Shown in pieces: positions 24,263 to 33,254 of a stretch of 41,915 nt of DNA; position 1 is the first letter of the stretch; each line of letters opens with the position of its first letter. A program made the position numbers and the translations under genes. The stretch comes from Polynucleobacter meluiroseus (lineage in GTDB: Bacteria > Pseudomonadota > Gammaproteobacteria > Burkholderiales > Burkholderiaceae), in contig CAMEXM010000008.1 in the NCBI GenBank assembly GCA_945947155.1, forward strand, positions 1 to 41,915, written 5' to 3'. The notes beneath the pieces were generated by a model. It was not told the origin of the DNA. It ran no database searches and worked only from the letters and a program-made list of their open reading frames with translations.

Positions 24263-25135
24263 ATGAAGATAGGCTTTATAGGCACCGGCATTATGGGCAA
24301 AAGCATGGCAGGTCATTTAATGGCCGCTGGCCATACCTTGAATATTTACAACCGCACCCGCAGCAAAGCTGAAGATCTCTTAGTACGCGGCGCGCAATGG
24401 TTTGATAGTCCTATTGCGCTGGCTAAATCATCTGAAGTCATTATTACGATCATTGGCTACCCCAAGGATGTCGAAGCAATGTACTTGGGTGAGTCCGGTA
24501 TTTTGCAGCACGCACCCAAGGGCTGCATCACGATTGATATGACTACCTCGAGCCCAGAACTGGCTAAACAAATTGCCCTTCACGGTCTCGAGCAAGGCAT
24601 CGCTTGCCTCGATGCGCCTGTATCGGGTGGTGACATTGGTGCCCGCGATGCCAAGCTATCGATCATGGTGGGCGGTGAGCAAAACGCATTTGATGCGGTG
24701 CTCCCCCTCTTTCAGTTGATGGGTAAAAATATTGCCCTCTTGGGACCAGCTGGTGCAGGTCAACACGCGAAGCTCTGCAATCAAATTGTGATTGCCTCGA
24801 GCATCATGGGCGTATGCGAAGGTTTGATGTACGCCAAAACCGCGGGTCTCGATCCCCTTGCCGTCTTGGATGTGATTGGTGGTGGCGCTGCCGGCGGCAT
24901 CCAGTTAAATGTGCAAGGCCCGCGCATGATCAAAGGGGATTTTGCGCCCGGCTTTATGTTGGAGCATTTTGTCAAAGACATTGGCTTAGCGATCGCTGAG
25001 GCAGATCGCATGGGCTTGGTGCTCCCCGGACTAACGCAGGCTAAAAAACTCTATGACATCCTGATGCACCAAGGGCATGGTCGCACTGGCTATCACGCGC
25101 TTTTTGAACTTTACTTACGCAAAGAAGTGCCTTAA
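24263..25135 (+). CDS. NAD(P)-dependent beta-hydroxyacid dehydrogenase (tartronate semialdehyde reductase/3-hydroxyisobutyrate dehydrogenase family)
   Basis: A 290-residue beta-hydroxyacid dehydrogenase. The Rossmann motif GFIGTGIMG is at 4-12, the substrate-binding DAPVSGG at 117-123, and the catalytic Lys170 in GAGQHAKLCNQ. The family interconverts hydroxyacids and semialdehydes such as tartronate semialdehyde/glycerate or 3-hydroxyisobutyrate. Substrate cannot be fixed by sequence, although the length and the LEHFVKDIGLAIAEADRMG region are close to GarR/GlxR. Asn30-Arg31 after the second strand suggests NADP or mixed use. No glyoxylate carboligase gene is adjacent. Confidence 0.88.
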   Translation: MKIGFIGTGIMGKSMAGHLMAAGHTLNIYNRTRSKAEDLLVRGAQWFDSPIALAKSSEVIITIIGYPKDVEAMYLGESGILQHAPKGCITIDMTTSSPELAKQIALHGLEQGIACLDAPVSGGDIGARDAKLSIMVGGEQNAFDAVLPLFQLMGKNIALLGPAGAGQHAKLCNQIVIASSIMGVCEGLMYAKTAGLDPLAVLDVIGGGAAGGIQLNVQGPRMIKGDFAPGFMLEHFVKDIGLAIAEADRMGLVLPGLTQAKKLYDILMHQGHGRTGYHALFELYLRKEVP

Positions 25136-25136
25136 T

Positions 25137-26669
25137 TTGTCTTCTGCAGTGGCCTCCTATTGGAAGTCCTGTTCATTTACAGGCAAGGCCGGTATTTGCA
25201 TTGCAATAGGCGCACTGATTCATTTGGCATTGGGCTTTTCATTTGAACTCTCGGTGGATGAGGCCCATTACCTGCTCTATGCCAAGCATATGGCCTGGAG
25301 CTACTTTGATCATCCACCCCTAGTTGGTTGGATTCAGTGGCCACTGGTTTCCCTTGATGCCAGCACCGGTGTTTTAAGGCTCGTTCCAGAATTACTTTGG
25401 CTCATTTCGTGTGGTTTGGTTTTTATCGTCACAGCGGAGCTGCAGCGTTTCTTACAATCCAAGGTGTCGATCGCTACTCCAGCATTGCCACCCATCGGAT
25501 CATCTAGCCTTGCTGCGGTATTGCTTGTCATTACAGCACCGCTACCGCATGTTCTATCGGTAGGCTTATTACCCGACTCCATTCTGACGCCTCTGAGCCT
25601 GGGGCTGTTCTGGATGGCCTTACGCTGGATGCAAGTAGGCCGCAACTTTACTTTGCGTGATTGGCTCATCACCGGAGCTTTGCTGGGCCTTGCGGGCCTA
25701 AGCAAATACACTGCTGCCTTCACTGCGTTTGCATTGATCCTGGTTGCTTTCTGCCCGCCCCGCAAGCCTTGGATTAATCAAGCTGGTTTTTATCTCGCTA
25801 TATTGTTTGCACTGCTACTCATCTCACCGGTGCTGTACTGGAACTGGGCAAATGATTGGATTTCATTTAAGTACCAGCTGGCCCATGGTAGCGGCGGTGA
25901 ATGGATGTTTCGTCGCTTTGCAGGCTTCATTGGTTTGCAATTAGTGGCGTTTGGTTTCCTCTACATCGTTGGCATGCTTTTCTTTTTGCGGCGCTACTGG
26001 GCTAATTCTCCGGCAGCAATTTTTTGTCTGCTCGGGTTTTTTTGGATTCCGTTTGGAATTTTTGCTTGGCTCTCAGGTGGTGGTGGCTTGCCTCACTGGA
26101 CTTCACCGGCCTGGTTTTGCTTGGCGCCTTTTGCGGGGATTGGCATTGCCAGTGCATGGGCAACACAACAACGCCGACTCATTCGATGTATTTTTATTCT
26201 TCAGATTGCGCTGTGTTTGATTGGCTTCGGCTTTGTTTTGTCTGGCGGTATTGTCAGTAACAATCCGAGAAACAATCCGATTGCAGATTTATATGGCTGG
26301 GATCAGGCAGGTAAAACGGCATTGGCTCTAAGCAAAACCCACTCGGCTACTGGTATTGCTGTTCAAAACTGGACCTTGGGTAGTCGCATTGCTTGGTATG
26401 CAAGACCATCGCCCATGTTCATCTTGGACCAGCGCCAAGACCAGTTTGATTTGTGGTTTGGCAACTTAAAACCCGGCTCCGATGCGATTGTTGTCAACTG
26501 GTCTGCAATGCCATACGCCCTCCCAGTAAAAGGCGCTCAACCCCATTTACAAGGGGCATTTACTGAATGCCAAGCCTTGGAACGGGTAGAAGTGAGGCAT
26601 CTTGGACGCGTTCTATCCCATTTTGACTTCAGTCTGTGCAAAAACTGGGCGGCAAAAGATCTGAACTAA
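25137..26669 (+). CDS. GT39/ArnT-like membrane glycosyltransferase
   Basis: A polytopic inner-membrane enzyme of about 510 residues of the PMT_2/GT39-83 type, which transfers sugars from polyprenyl-phosphate donors on the periplasmic side. The first loop carries the family acidic motif SVDEAHYLLYAKHMAWSYFDHPPLVGW, followed by about ten hydrophobic helices and a soluble C-terminal domain. The acceptor (lipid A, LPS core or protein) is unknown. I take TTG 25137 as start, one base after the previous stop, because a longer ATG frame begins well inside the previous gene; GTG 25149 is an alternative. It lies in a run with a UPF0104 protein, GT9 and PAP2 genes, a set consistent with envelope glycan work. 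Confidence 0.85.
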   Translation: MSSAVASYWKSCSFTGKAGICIAIGALIHLALGFSFELSVDEAHYLLYAKHMAWSYFDHPPLVGWIQWPLVSLDASTGVLRLVPELLWLISCGLVFIVTAELQRFLQSKVSIATPALPPIGSSSLAAVLLVITAPLPHVLSVGLLPDSILTPLSLGLFWMALRWMQVGRNFTLRDWLITGALLGLAGLSKYTAAFTAFALILVAFCPPRKPWINQAGFYLAILFALLLISPVLYWNWANDWISFKYQLAHGSGGEWMFRRFAGFIGLQLVAFGFLYIVGMLFFLRRYWANSPAAIFCLLGFFWIPFGIFAWLSGGGGLPHWTSPAWFCLAPFAGIGIASAWATQQRRLIRCIFILQIALCLIGFGFVLSGGIVSNNPRNNPIADLYGWDQAGKTALALSKTHSATGIAVQNWTLGSRIAWYARPSPMFILDQRQDQFDLWFGNLKPGSDAIVVNWSAMPYALPVKGAQPHLQGAFTECQALERVEVRHLGRVLSHFDFSLCKNWAAKDLN

Positions 26670-26696
26670 GTACTCGCCTGCTTTATCCTTACGGCT

Positions 26697-27749
26697 ATGA
26701 GCGCAAAATCTGCCCCAGTGAGCACGTCCCCGCGCTGGAAATACCTTCTAAAACGTAGCTGGCCAACCATACGGGTTGTGCTGTCGATTGCCTTGTTATG
26801 GAAGGCAACCAGCGGAATTGATTGGGCAGCCTTATTCGCATCTGAATTACAAATAGAACCGCTGTGGTTTGTGGCGGCTTTTTTCTGTTTAAGTGGTGCA
26901 TTTTTATGCGGCGGCTTACGCTGGGGTTTGCTCATGCGCAGCGTCGGTTTTGAGGGCAGCATTGCGGGCTACATTTCCTTGTATTTTGCAGGCGGGCTGA
27001 TTAATCAGGGTCTTCCCAGCACCTTAGGCGGCGACAGTTACCGCGCCATTACCGGCAGCCACCTAAAGCCTAGTGGCGAATTGGCTAGCAGTAGCACTGA
27101 AGAAAAAAAGCTCGATACCGAGTTGCATCAGGAAGTCAGGCTCGAGCAAGCCAATCCTAGCTTGCGACTCGGATTTGCAATGACCTTCGTTGATCGCTTA
27201 CTGGGACTTGCGGGAAATAATTTACTGGGTGGTATCGGCCTCATTTTGGGCGGAGCTACCTTGGCCGCATGGGGAAATCAGCTCGGCTATGCAGTTATCG
27301 CCGTCATGGTGGCATCGTTTCTGATTGCGGCGATTGGATTGGCGTGGGGACCAACGCGCGCGCTACTGCAAAAACTACTGGATCGCTTTCGGATGAGCAG
27401 TGCATTACCTGGGGTGCGCATGGCCTTTGCCTGGCCCATGAATATCGCCCAAGCCCTATTTGGTATGGGTATTCATTTTTTAACTATTCTTGCTCTGGGT
27501 TTTTGTTTAAAAGCCTATGGTGCTGAAGTACCCATTGAAGCACTCATGATCGGCTTGCCTGCCCTTAGCTTATTGCTCATGCTGCCGATTAGCATTTCCG
27601 GTTGGGGACTACGGGAGGCGACCTTGGTATCGGTTCTCGCTTTATGGAGTATTAACCCCTCTTTGACCGTGCTGGGGTCGATTAGCTATGGCGCCATGAC
27701 CCTTTTGTGCGTTTTGCCTGGTGCTTACCCCCTACTCAAGCGAAAATAG
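26697..27749 (+). CDS. UPF0104 / lysylphosphatidylglycerol synthase TM-region family membrane protein
   Basis: A 350-residue integral membrane protein with about eight hydrophobic segments, similar to the flippase-like N-terminal region of MprF and to UPF0104 (E. coli YbhN, AglD-like). Characteristic parts are WRLGLLMRSVGF-like GLRWGLLMRSVGF, YFAGGLINQGLPSTLGGDSYRA and LLMLPISISGWGLREATLV. Between helices lies a polar insert of about 30 residues (SHLKPSGELASSSTEEKKLDTELHQEVRLEQ). It may translocate a lipid or lipid-linked precursor; the substrate is unknown. It sits between two glycosyltransferase genes. Confidence 0.85.
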   Translation: MSAKSAPVSTSPRWKYLLKRSWPTIRVVLSIALLWKATSGIDWAALFASELQIEPLWFVAAFFCLSGAFLCGGLRWGLLMRSVGFEGSIAGYISLYFAGGLINQGLPSTLGGDSYRAITGSHLKPSGELASSSTEEKKLDTELHQEVRLEQANPSLRLGFAMTFVDRLLGLAGNNLLGGIGLILGGATLAAWGNQLGYAVIAVMVASFLIAAIGLAWGPTRALLQKLLDRFRMSSALPGVRMAFAWPMNIAQALFGMGIHFLTILALGFCLKAYGAEVPIEALMIGLPALSLLLMLPISISGWGLREATLVSVLALWSINPSLTVLGSISYGAMTLLCVLPGAYPLLKRK

Positions 27750-27786
27750 CCATGCTTTTTCTTTTTAACCCGAAACCAAGTTATTT

Positions 27787-29040
27787 ATGAGTATTAGTGT
27801 CAATACCATGCGTGCGATCGACCATTGGGTCGGAGTACCGCTGTGCGCGATGATGAGTCCGGTGGTGGCGCTAATCGATTTGATAAAGGGAATTTTTACT
27901 ACCGGCCCCAAAGCACCCAAAAAACTCCTTTTTATTGAACTCTCCGAAATGGGTAGCGCAATTTTGGTGGACCCCGCTATGCGCAATGCCCAAGCACGTG
28001 GCGCGGAACTTTTCTTCCTGATCTTCAAAAGCAATCAGGCCAGCCTGACTTTGCTCAATACTCTAAAACCTGAAAACATTTTCACGATTGATGCCTCTAG
28101 CCTGAGAACACTGCTTGTCGATACGATCGCTTTTTTAATCAAGGCACGTATATGTGGCATCGATACTGTGATCGACTTGGAATTATTCTCACGCTTTACT
28201 GCCCTACTAACGGGTCTGTGTGGCGCGCGCAGGCGCGTGGGTTATCACATCTTCCATGGCGAGGGATTGTGGCGCGGCACGATGCTAACGCGCAAGGTGC
28301 ATTACAACCCACACATTCACATTACCAAGAATTTCTTTTCCTTAATTCATGCGGCCTTTGCCACTGAAATCGAAGTCCCATTTAGCAAGATTCAGATTCG
28401 CGATGAGGAAATTCAGTTAGCGCAAGCAGTGATTGACCCTACTGTACGTAACGGGGTGTTAGAGCGTATTGAATCTCTGGCGCGCAATGCCGATGTACCC
28501 TACCGACACGGCCAACAGCGCCTCATTTTGATCAATCCCAATGCCAGCGATCTACTCCCGCAGCGGCGTTGGTCTCAGCAGCGCTTTTCGGAGCTCATCC
28601 GCGTAGTGCATGCCCGCTGGCCTGCGGATTTGATCTTGATTACGGGATCCCCTGCTGAATTTGACTATGTTGAACACGTGCGGCGCATTGCCGAAGTGAA
28701 AGCTGCGATTAATTTCGCTGGACAAGTGAAGTTTGCTGAACTTCCTGCGCTGTACACCCTGTCGGATGTCATGGTCACGAATGATTCTGGGCCGGGTCAC
28801 TTTTCTGCAGTGACTGCACTGCGCACCGTGGTTTTGTTTGGACCTGAAACTCCAATGCTCTATGGCTCAATTGGCAATTCGATTGCGATTACTGCAAATC
28901 TGGCTTGCTCGCCCTGCGTCAGTGCTGCCAATCACCGTAAAACACCGTGCCAAAATAATGTCTGCATGCAAGCCATTACGGTGGCCGATGTTCTCGCCAA
29001 GGTAGAAGTCCAGTTGGACGCTACCGATCGCGCGCGCTAA
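27787..29040 (+). CDS. Glycosyltransferase family 9 (heptosyltransferase-like)
   Basis: A 417-residue GT-B enzyme of family 9. The C-terminal domain has the heptosyltransferase-like INPNASDLLPQRRWSQQRFSELI, DLILITGSPAEFDYV, and the donor-binding VTNDSGPGHFSAVTALRTVVLFGPETP. The N-terminal domain has LFIELSEMGSAILVDPAMRNAQ where WaaC/WaaF have a conserved acidic residue. It is longer than WaaC/F (about 350), and Cys pairs (SPCVSA...TPCQNNVCMQ) lie near the C-terminus. The donor and acceptor are unknown; a role in LPS or exopolysaccharide is likely. The PAP2 gene starts eight bases downstream. Confidence 0.85.
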   Translation: MSISVNTMRAIDHWVGVPLCAMMSPVVALIDLIKGIFTTGPKAPKKLLFIELSEMGSAILVDPAMRNAQARGAELFFLIFKSNQASLTLLNTLKPENIFTIDASSLRTLLVDTIAFLIKARICGIDTVIDLELFSRFTALLTGLCGARRRVGYHIFHGEGLWRGTMLTRKVHYNPHIHITKNFFSLIHAAFATEIEVPFSKIQIRDEEIQLAQAVIDPTVRNGVLERIESLARNADVPYRHGQQRLILINPNASDLLPQRRWSQQRFSELIRVVHARWPADLILITGSPAEFDYVEHVRRIAEVKAAINFAGQVKFAELPALYTLSDVMVTNDSGPGHFSAVTALRTVVLFGPETPMLYGSIGNSIAITANLACSPCVSAANHRKTPCQNNVCMQAITVADVLAKVEVQLDATDRAR

Positions 29041-29047
29041 GCGAATC

Positions 29048-29824
29048 ATGCCCGCCCGCTTTTCTTGGGTTGCTTGGAGTATCCCCCTCATTCCCATCGG
29101 AATCGGTGCCGCACTCTACTTTGCTGATGCGCAGGAAAGTACTTTCCTTGCGATTAATGGATCAACCCGCATAGCTCCCGATTGGATATGGACTTGGATT
29201 ACATTTTTTGGCAATGGCTGGGGCGTATTTGCACTTTCATTTCCCCTATTAATTCTGGCACCGCGAGCGCTCAGCGCAGGGATCTTTGCGGGCGGAGTCG
29301 CCGCCATTGTTAGCGCGCTTCTCAAGAATGCATTTAACCTGCCACGTCCTGCTGGCATATTGCAAGAGCATGAGTTTTACCGGATTGGCGAGGCAGTATT
29401 TCATAAGGCAATGCCATCAGGCCATACCCTCACGGCATTTGCAGTTGCTAGTGCTTACTTTTTCACTGTTCCCGCTGAAAAACGCAAACCGTTTGTATTG
29501 CTATTTATTGCGGCAAGTGCTGTTGCGCTTTCACGCAATGCCATAGGCGCGCACTGGTTGACGGATGTGCTTGTTGGCGCGGGGCTTGGCATCTGGTGCG
29601 GCTTAATTGGCGCCAAGTTGGCATCTTTCTTACCAAACAAACAGCTATTACCCCGCAGTCCATGGCCAAGGGTGATCGCCATCGGCGGCCTTGCCTCGCT
29701 TTACGTCCTTTTAAATGAGACCTTGGATCACTCGTTAAATATGCCATTGCAATATGCCGGCATCGCACTCGTATTACTCACGCTGGTGCTCTTTTTGCAG
29801 CAGCAATCCCGTAGGCGTATCTAA
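29048..29824 (+). CDS. PAP2-family membrane phosphatase
   Basis: A 258-residue membrane protein of the PAP2/BacA-unrelated lipid phosphatase superfamily. The three signature elements are the KNAFNLPRP first motif, the AMPSGHT second motif with its catalytic-site His, and SRNAIGAHWLTDVLVGAGLG with the nucleophilic His. Such enzymes remove phosphate from undecaprenyl pyrophosphate, phosphatidylglycerophosphate or lipid A. About six hydrophobic helices are present. Its place after two glycosyltransferases suggests recycling of a lipid carrier or lipid A modification; this is inferred. Confidence 0.9.
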   Translation: MPARFSWVAWSIPLIPIGIGAALYFADAQESTFLAINGSTRIAPDWIWTWITFFGNGWGVFALSFPLLILAPRALSAGIFAGGVAAIVSALLKNAFNLPRPAGILQEHEFYRIGEAVFHKAMPSGHTLTAFAVASAYFFTVPAEKRKPFVLLFIAASAVALSRNAIGAHWLTDVLVGAGLGIWCGLIGAKLASFLPNKQLLPRSPWPRVIAIGGLASLYVLLNETLDHSLNMPLQYAGIALVLLTLVLFLQQQSRRRI

Positions 29825-29827
29825 AAG

Positions 29828-30700
29828 ATGTTTAGCTATCGACACGCCTTCCATGCGGGCAGTCACGCGGACATTCTGAAGCATTTAATCACCATTCAAT
29901 TGCTGCATTACTTGCAAGAAAAGCCAGGGGCGTTGTCAATTGTCGATACCCATGCCGGTGCAGGCTTGTACAACTTGCAAGATGGCTTTGCCGCCATTAG
30001 CCAAGAATCGGTTGGCGGCATCGTTCGCCTCAAAGACTATCTGACGAGCACTGACACCCATGTGCCGACAAGCATCTCTGACTATTTAGCCTGCGTTGCC
30101 ATTGAAAATGCGCCAGAAAGTGCCGCACTCTATCCAGGCTCTCCATTTATCTTGGCTCGTTTATTACGACCACAAGATCGCCTGCGTCTATTTGAACTCC
30201 ACCCCAATGAAATTGATATTTTGCGCAGCAATATCAATCAACTCCATTGTGCAAAACAAGTGGATGTGTATTCTGCAGATGGCTTTAGTCGTCTCAAGGG
30301 ATTGTTACCACCGCCCAGTCGACGCGGACTTACCTTAATTGATCCATCCTATGAGGACAAAAACGATTACCGTAATCTTGAATCGTGCTTAGAGGAAGCG
30401 CTTGGCCGTTTTGCTACAGGCTGTTATGCCATCTGGTACCCCGTAATTGCGCGGCGTGAATCGATCGCATTGCCAGATCGGCTGGGGGCGATTGCCAAAG
30501 CCCATCAACGGAACTGGCTTCGTGCGGAGTTGCGTGTTGAAAACGCCCCCGGTGAGCGGCGCTTGCAAGCTAGCGGCATGTTTATATTTAATCCACCCTG
30601 GACTCTGCACGCTCATTTGAAAGATGCATTGCCTATTCTGAAAAACGCCTTGGGCTTGGATTCTGGAGCCAACTACACCTTGCAATCAAGCGAAGCGTAA
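29828..30700 (+). CDS. rlmJ: 23S rRNA (adenine(2030)-N6)-methyltransferase
   Basis: A 290-residue SAM-dependent methyltransferase that modifies A2030 of 23S rRNA. The N-terminal MFSYRHAFHAGSHADILKH is the RlmJ hallmark, the SAM-binding loop is IVDTHAGAGLY, and the catalytic motif reads LIDPSYEDK where E. coli has DPPYE, a Ser for the second Pro. The C-terminus NAPGERRLQASGMFIFNPPW is typical. The start is three bases after the PAP2 stop. It converges on ldcA. Confidence 0.94.
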   Translation: MFSYRHAFHAGSHADILKHLITIQLLHYLQEKPGALSIVDTHAGAGLYNLQDGFAAISQESVGGIVRLKDYLTSTDTHVPTSISDYLACVAIENAPESAALYPGSPFILARLLRPQDRLRLFELHPNEIDILRSNINQLHCAKQVDVYSADGFSRLKGLLPPPSRRGLTLIDPSYEDKNDYRNLESCLEEALGRFATGCYAIWYPVIARRESIALPDRLGAIAKAHQRNWLRAELRVENAPGERRLQASGMFIFNPPWTLHAHLKDALPILKNALGLDSGANYTLQSSEA

Positions 30701-30730
30701 GCTCAATACGTAAACATAAATAGTAGCGAA

Positions 30731-31672
30731 TTACCAATCGGCCTGCATGGAATAGCCAGCATCGCTTGCTTCGATTTCAACAATCACCCCCACCGGTAAT
30801 GTCAATTTATTGGGCTGATGTCCAAATGGCAGATCAGTCAGAATGGGAATCGAATAGGGCAAACGACTTCGGATTGCCTCAAATGCGGCCTGCAAACTAT
30901 AGCCGTGATCGTTGTCATACAAACGGTAGGCTGAAAATCCACCCAACATGATTGCGCTTTGTTTGGCTAAGATTCCAGCGTCGAGTAATTGCATAAGCAT
31001 GCGCTCAATTCGGTAAGGATGCTCATTCACATCCTCAAGGAAGAGAATGCCGCTCTGATATTGCCGCTCGGAAGGAAAGTAAGGCGTAGCAATCAAACTG
31101 GTGAGGACAGTAAGATTACCACCCCAAAGCATGCCAGTAATAGTTTTAGTTTTACTACCCAAGGCGCTTAGTGGCTGGCTTGCGTTCACTTGCGCACTCA
31201 GGCTACGCTCCTGAACCGCACGCCTAAAGTGAGCCCACATAAATGCATCGGGTACCACAACCTGATTATTTTCGATACGACCAAAATCGTAATTGAGCAT
31301 TGGTCCAGCCAGACTAATGCCGCCCGTTTTTGCAAGTAAGCCCAACTGAAATGCGGTGAAATCGCTGTGCCCGCAAATCTGCAGGCCGGCTGTAACTGCT
31401 TTATGAAGTGCTTGCCACTCAATTCCCCCGAGCAGGCGATGCAATCCATAACCGCCGCGCATCGCCATCACCGTTGTGCTTGCTGGTAATGCGGCAAGGC
31501 TATTTAGCTCAGTGACTCGCTCGGAGTCCGTGCCTGAAAAACGCTGATGGACGCGCTGCGTGCACTCTGCATTAAGTACCGATACGCCCTGCTCCATTAA
31601 CCACGAAATGCCAGCCTGCGGGCTACGCGCATCCAAACTAGCGCCCGATGGGGCAATCAACTGCACTTGCAT
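30731..31672 (-). CDS. ldcA: LD-carboxypeptidase (peptidase family S66)
   Basis: A 313-residue cytoplasmic LD-carboxypeptidase that removes the terminal D-Ala from murein tetrapeptides during recycling. The S66 triad is visible: nucleophile Ser103 in ICGHSDFTAF, Glu213 in LFLEDVNEHPYRIERM, and His285 in DLPFGHQPNKLTLPVG. Length matches E. coli LdcA (304). Its start overlaps the tadA stop by one base (TAATG), so it is the last gene of the queE-queD-tadA operon. Confidence 0.93.
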   Translation of the reverse strand: MQVQLIAPSGASLDARSPQAGISWLMEQGVSVLNAECTQRVHQRFSGTDSERVTELNSLAALPASTTVMAMRGGYGLHRLLGGIEWQALHKAVTAGLQICGHSDFTAFQLGLLAKTGGISLAGPMLNYDFGRIENNQVVVPDAFMWAHFRRAVQERSLSAQVNASQPLSALGSKTKTITGMLWGGNLTVLTSLIATPYFPSERQYQSGILFLEDVNEHPYRIERMLMQLLDAGILAKQSAIMLGGFSAYRLYDNDHGYSLQAAFEAIRSRLPYSIPILTDLPFGHQPNKLTLPVGVIVEIEASDAGYSMQADW

Positions 31673-32127
31673 TACCGGCGCTCCTTAAAAAAGCGTTTTA
31701 AAACATGGCCGCATTCTTCCGCCAACACACCGCCCTCAGCCTGAGTTTGGTGATTGATTTGCTGGTTAGTAAACAAATTCAGCACACTTCCAGCAGCCCC
31801 CGTTTTAGGATCAGGCGCTCCATAAACTACACGCTCCACTCGTGCATGCAGCATCGCTCCTGCACACATCGCACAGGGCTCTAGAGTGACATACAGCGTC
31901 GTTCCAGGCAAGCGGTAATTACCTTCAATCTGACCAGCAGCACGCAGTACCTGCATCTCCGCATGAGCGCTAGGGTCATGCAAACCAATCGGTTGGTTAA
32001 AGGCTTTTGCTAATACCAAGCCATTGCGAACTAGCACGGCACCAACCGGAACTTCACCAGCTAAAGCAGCGCAGTTGGCCTGCTCTATGGCTAGCGCCAT
32101 AAATTGCTGATCGAGATCGGCCTGCAT
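31672..32127 (-). CDS. tadA: tRNA-specific adenosine(34) deaminase
   Basis: A 151-residue zinc deaminase that makes inosine at the wobble position of tRNA-Arg(ACG). The Zn/catalytic set is HAE (H55, E57) and PCAMC (C85 and C88), and the TadA-specific ARVERVVYGAPDPKTGAAGSVLNLF follows. Gene order queE, queD, tadA places two tRNA-modification pathways in one unit. The gap to queD is three bases and the overlap with ldcA one base. Confidence 0.95.
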   Translation of the reverse strand: MQADLDQQFMALAIEQANCAALAGEVPVGAVLVRNGLVLAKAFNQPIGLHDPSAHAEMQVLRAAGQIEGNYRLPGTTLYVTLEPCAMCAGAMLHARVERVVYGAPDPKTGAAGSVLNLFTNQQINHQTQAEGGVLAEECGHVLKRFFKERR

Positions 32128-32130
32128 TAC

Positions 32131-32595
32131 TTAAGCCTGCGTGATATCCGCCCAGCAATTGGGGGTTTCATATAAACGAATGGAAGCCAAGCGTAGCCTT
32201 CCTTGAAACGCTTCTGCAAAAATAGGTTCCAAGATTGCAAAGGCAGCATGCGCGAGGTTTTCAACGGTGGGAACATGATCCAATATCACTGTCTTGTGAT
32301 TCGGCATGGTGGCTAAAAATTCCACTACTGCCTGATCTTCTTTCGCAACTAAGAAAGCATGGTCCCATAAATTAACTAGATGTTCATTTGCCAGACGCTT
32401 GATGTCTCCAAAGTCGAGCACCATGCCATCATCTGCGGCTCCAGGCGCCTCAAGCACATCGCCCGATACGGTCAGCTCAATTGCGTAGCGATGCCCATGC
32501 AGGTGACGACACTGGCCATTGTGATGCGGAATACGATGCCCTGCATCAAACTCGAGGCGACGGGTAATGGTGATTGCGGGGGTGGGGCTACTCAT
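32131..32595 (-). CDS. queD: 6-carboxy-tetrahydropterin synthase (queuosine pathway)
   Basis: A 154-residue enzyme of the PTPS/QueD family that converts 7,8-dihydroneopterin triphosphate to 6-carboxytetrahydropterin, the second step to queuosine. The Zn-binding His are H20 in DAGHRIPHH and H33/H35 in HLHGH, the catalytic Cys is C29, and LWDHAFL and VPTVENLA complete the site. I use ATG 32595, which overlaps the queE stop by ATGA; an alternative ATG at 32610 would add five residues. QueC and QueF are not in the window. Confidence 0.94.
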   Translation of the reverse strand: MSSPTPAITITRRLEFDAGHRIPHHNGQCRHLHGHRYAIELTVSGDVLEAPGAADDGMVLDFGDIKRLANEHLVNLWDHAFLVAKEDQAVVEFLATMPNHKTVILDHVPTVENLAHAAFAILEPIFAEAFQGRLRLASIRLYETPNCWADITQA

Positions 32596-33245
32596 CGAAT
32601 TCCGATCCATTTATGGGTTTGTAAACTCAGCCGCCACAGCGGTCTATTTTGGCAAAGACGTACTGCGAATGCGGTATTTTCTGAACGCAGCGGCCCGTCC
32701 ATGGGCTGAATGTAGCGATGTCGATAGTCCATTCGCTCAAACCGCGTCAGCAGTTGATCCAATCCATCATGACCTGCTTGCGGAACCACCAACTTCATTT
32801 CATCGGCCTGTAAAACAACGAGCTCGGAGCCTGCCTTTGGGCTAACGCAGACCCAATCGATCCCTTTGGGTACAGGCAGCGTGCCATTAGTCTCTATCGC
32901 AATCTCAAAATGCAATGCATGCAGTGCATTGATTAAATCGGCATCGAGTTGCAACAAAGGCTCGCCGCCAGTAAAGACAACATAACGATGGTGGCTAGCA
33001 CCACCCGCTACCTGCCAAGCAAGCTCAATTTGAGCAGCTAAATCTGCAGCGGTCTCAAATTTTCCACCGCCATCGCCATCTGTACCAATAAAGTCGGTAT
33101 CGCAAAATTGGCACACTGCAGTTGCACGATCCTCTTCACGCCCGCTCCATAAATTGCATCCTGTAAAACGGCAAAAAACGGCTGCGCGACCGGCATGCGC
33201 GCCCTCGCCTTGTAGCGTAGCGAAAAGTTCTTTTACGCTATACAT
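32592..33245 (-). CDS. queE: 7-carboxy-7-deazaguanine synthase (radical SAM)
   Basis: A 217-residue radical-SAM enzyme that rearranges 6-carboxytetrahydropterin to 7-carboxy-7-deazaguanine. The cluster ligands are C30, C45 and C48: a CX14CX2C arrangement instead of the usual CX3CX2C, as described for Burkholderia multivorans QueE. The inserted loop reads NLWSGREEDRATAV. VFTGGEPLLQLD follows as the SAM-contacting GGEP motif, and the N-terminal LFATLQGEGAHAGR is typical. It overlaps queD and follows a lipoprotein gene by nine bases. Confidence 0.95.
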   Translation of the reverse strand: MYSVKELFATLQGEGAHAGRAAVFCRFTGCNLWSGREEDRATAVCQFCDTDFIGTDGDGGGKFETAADLAAQIELAWQVAGGASHHRYVVFTGGEPLLQLDADLINALHALHFEIAIETNGTLPVPKGIDWVCVSPKAGSELVVLQADEMKLVVPQAGHDGLDQLLTRFERMDYRHRYIQPMDGPLRSENTAFAVRLCQNRPLWRLSLQTHKWIGIR

Positions 33246-33254
33246 TGATTTTGA

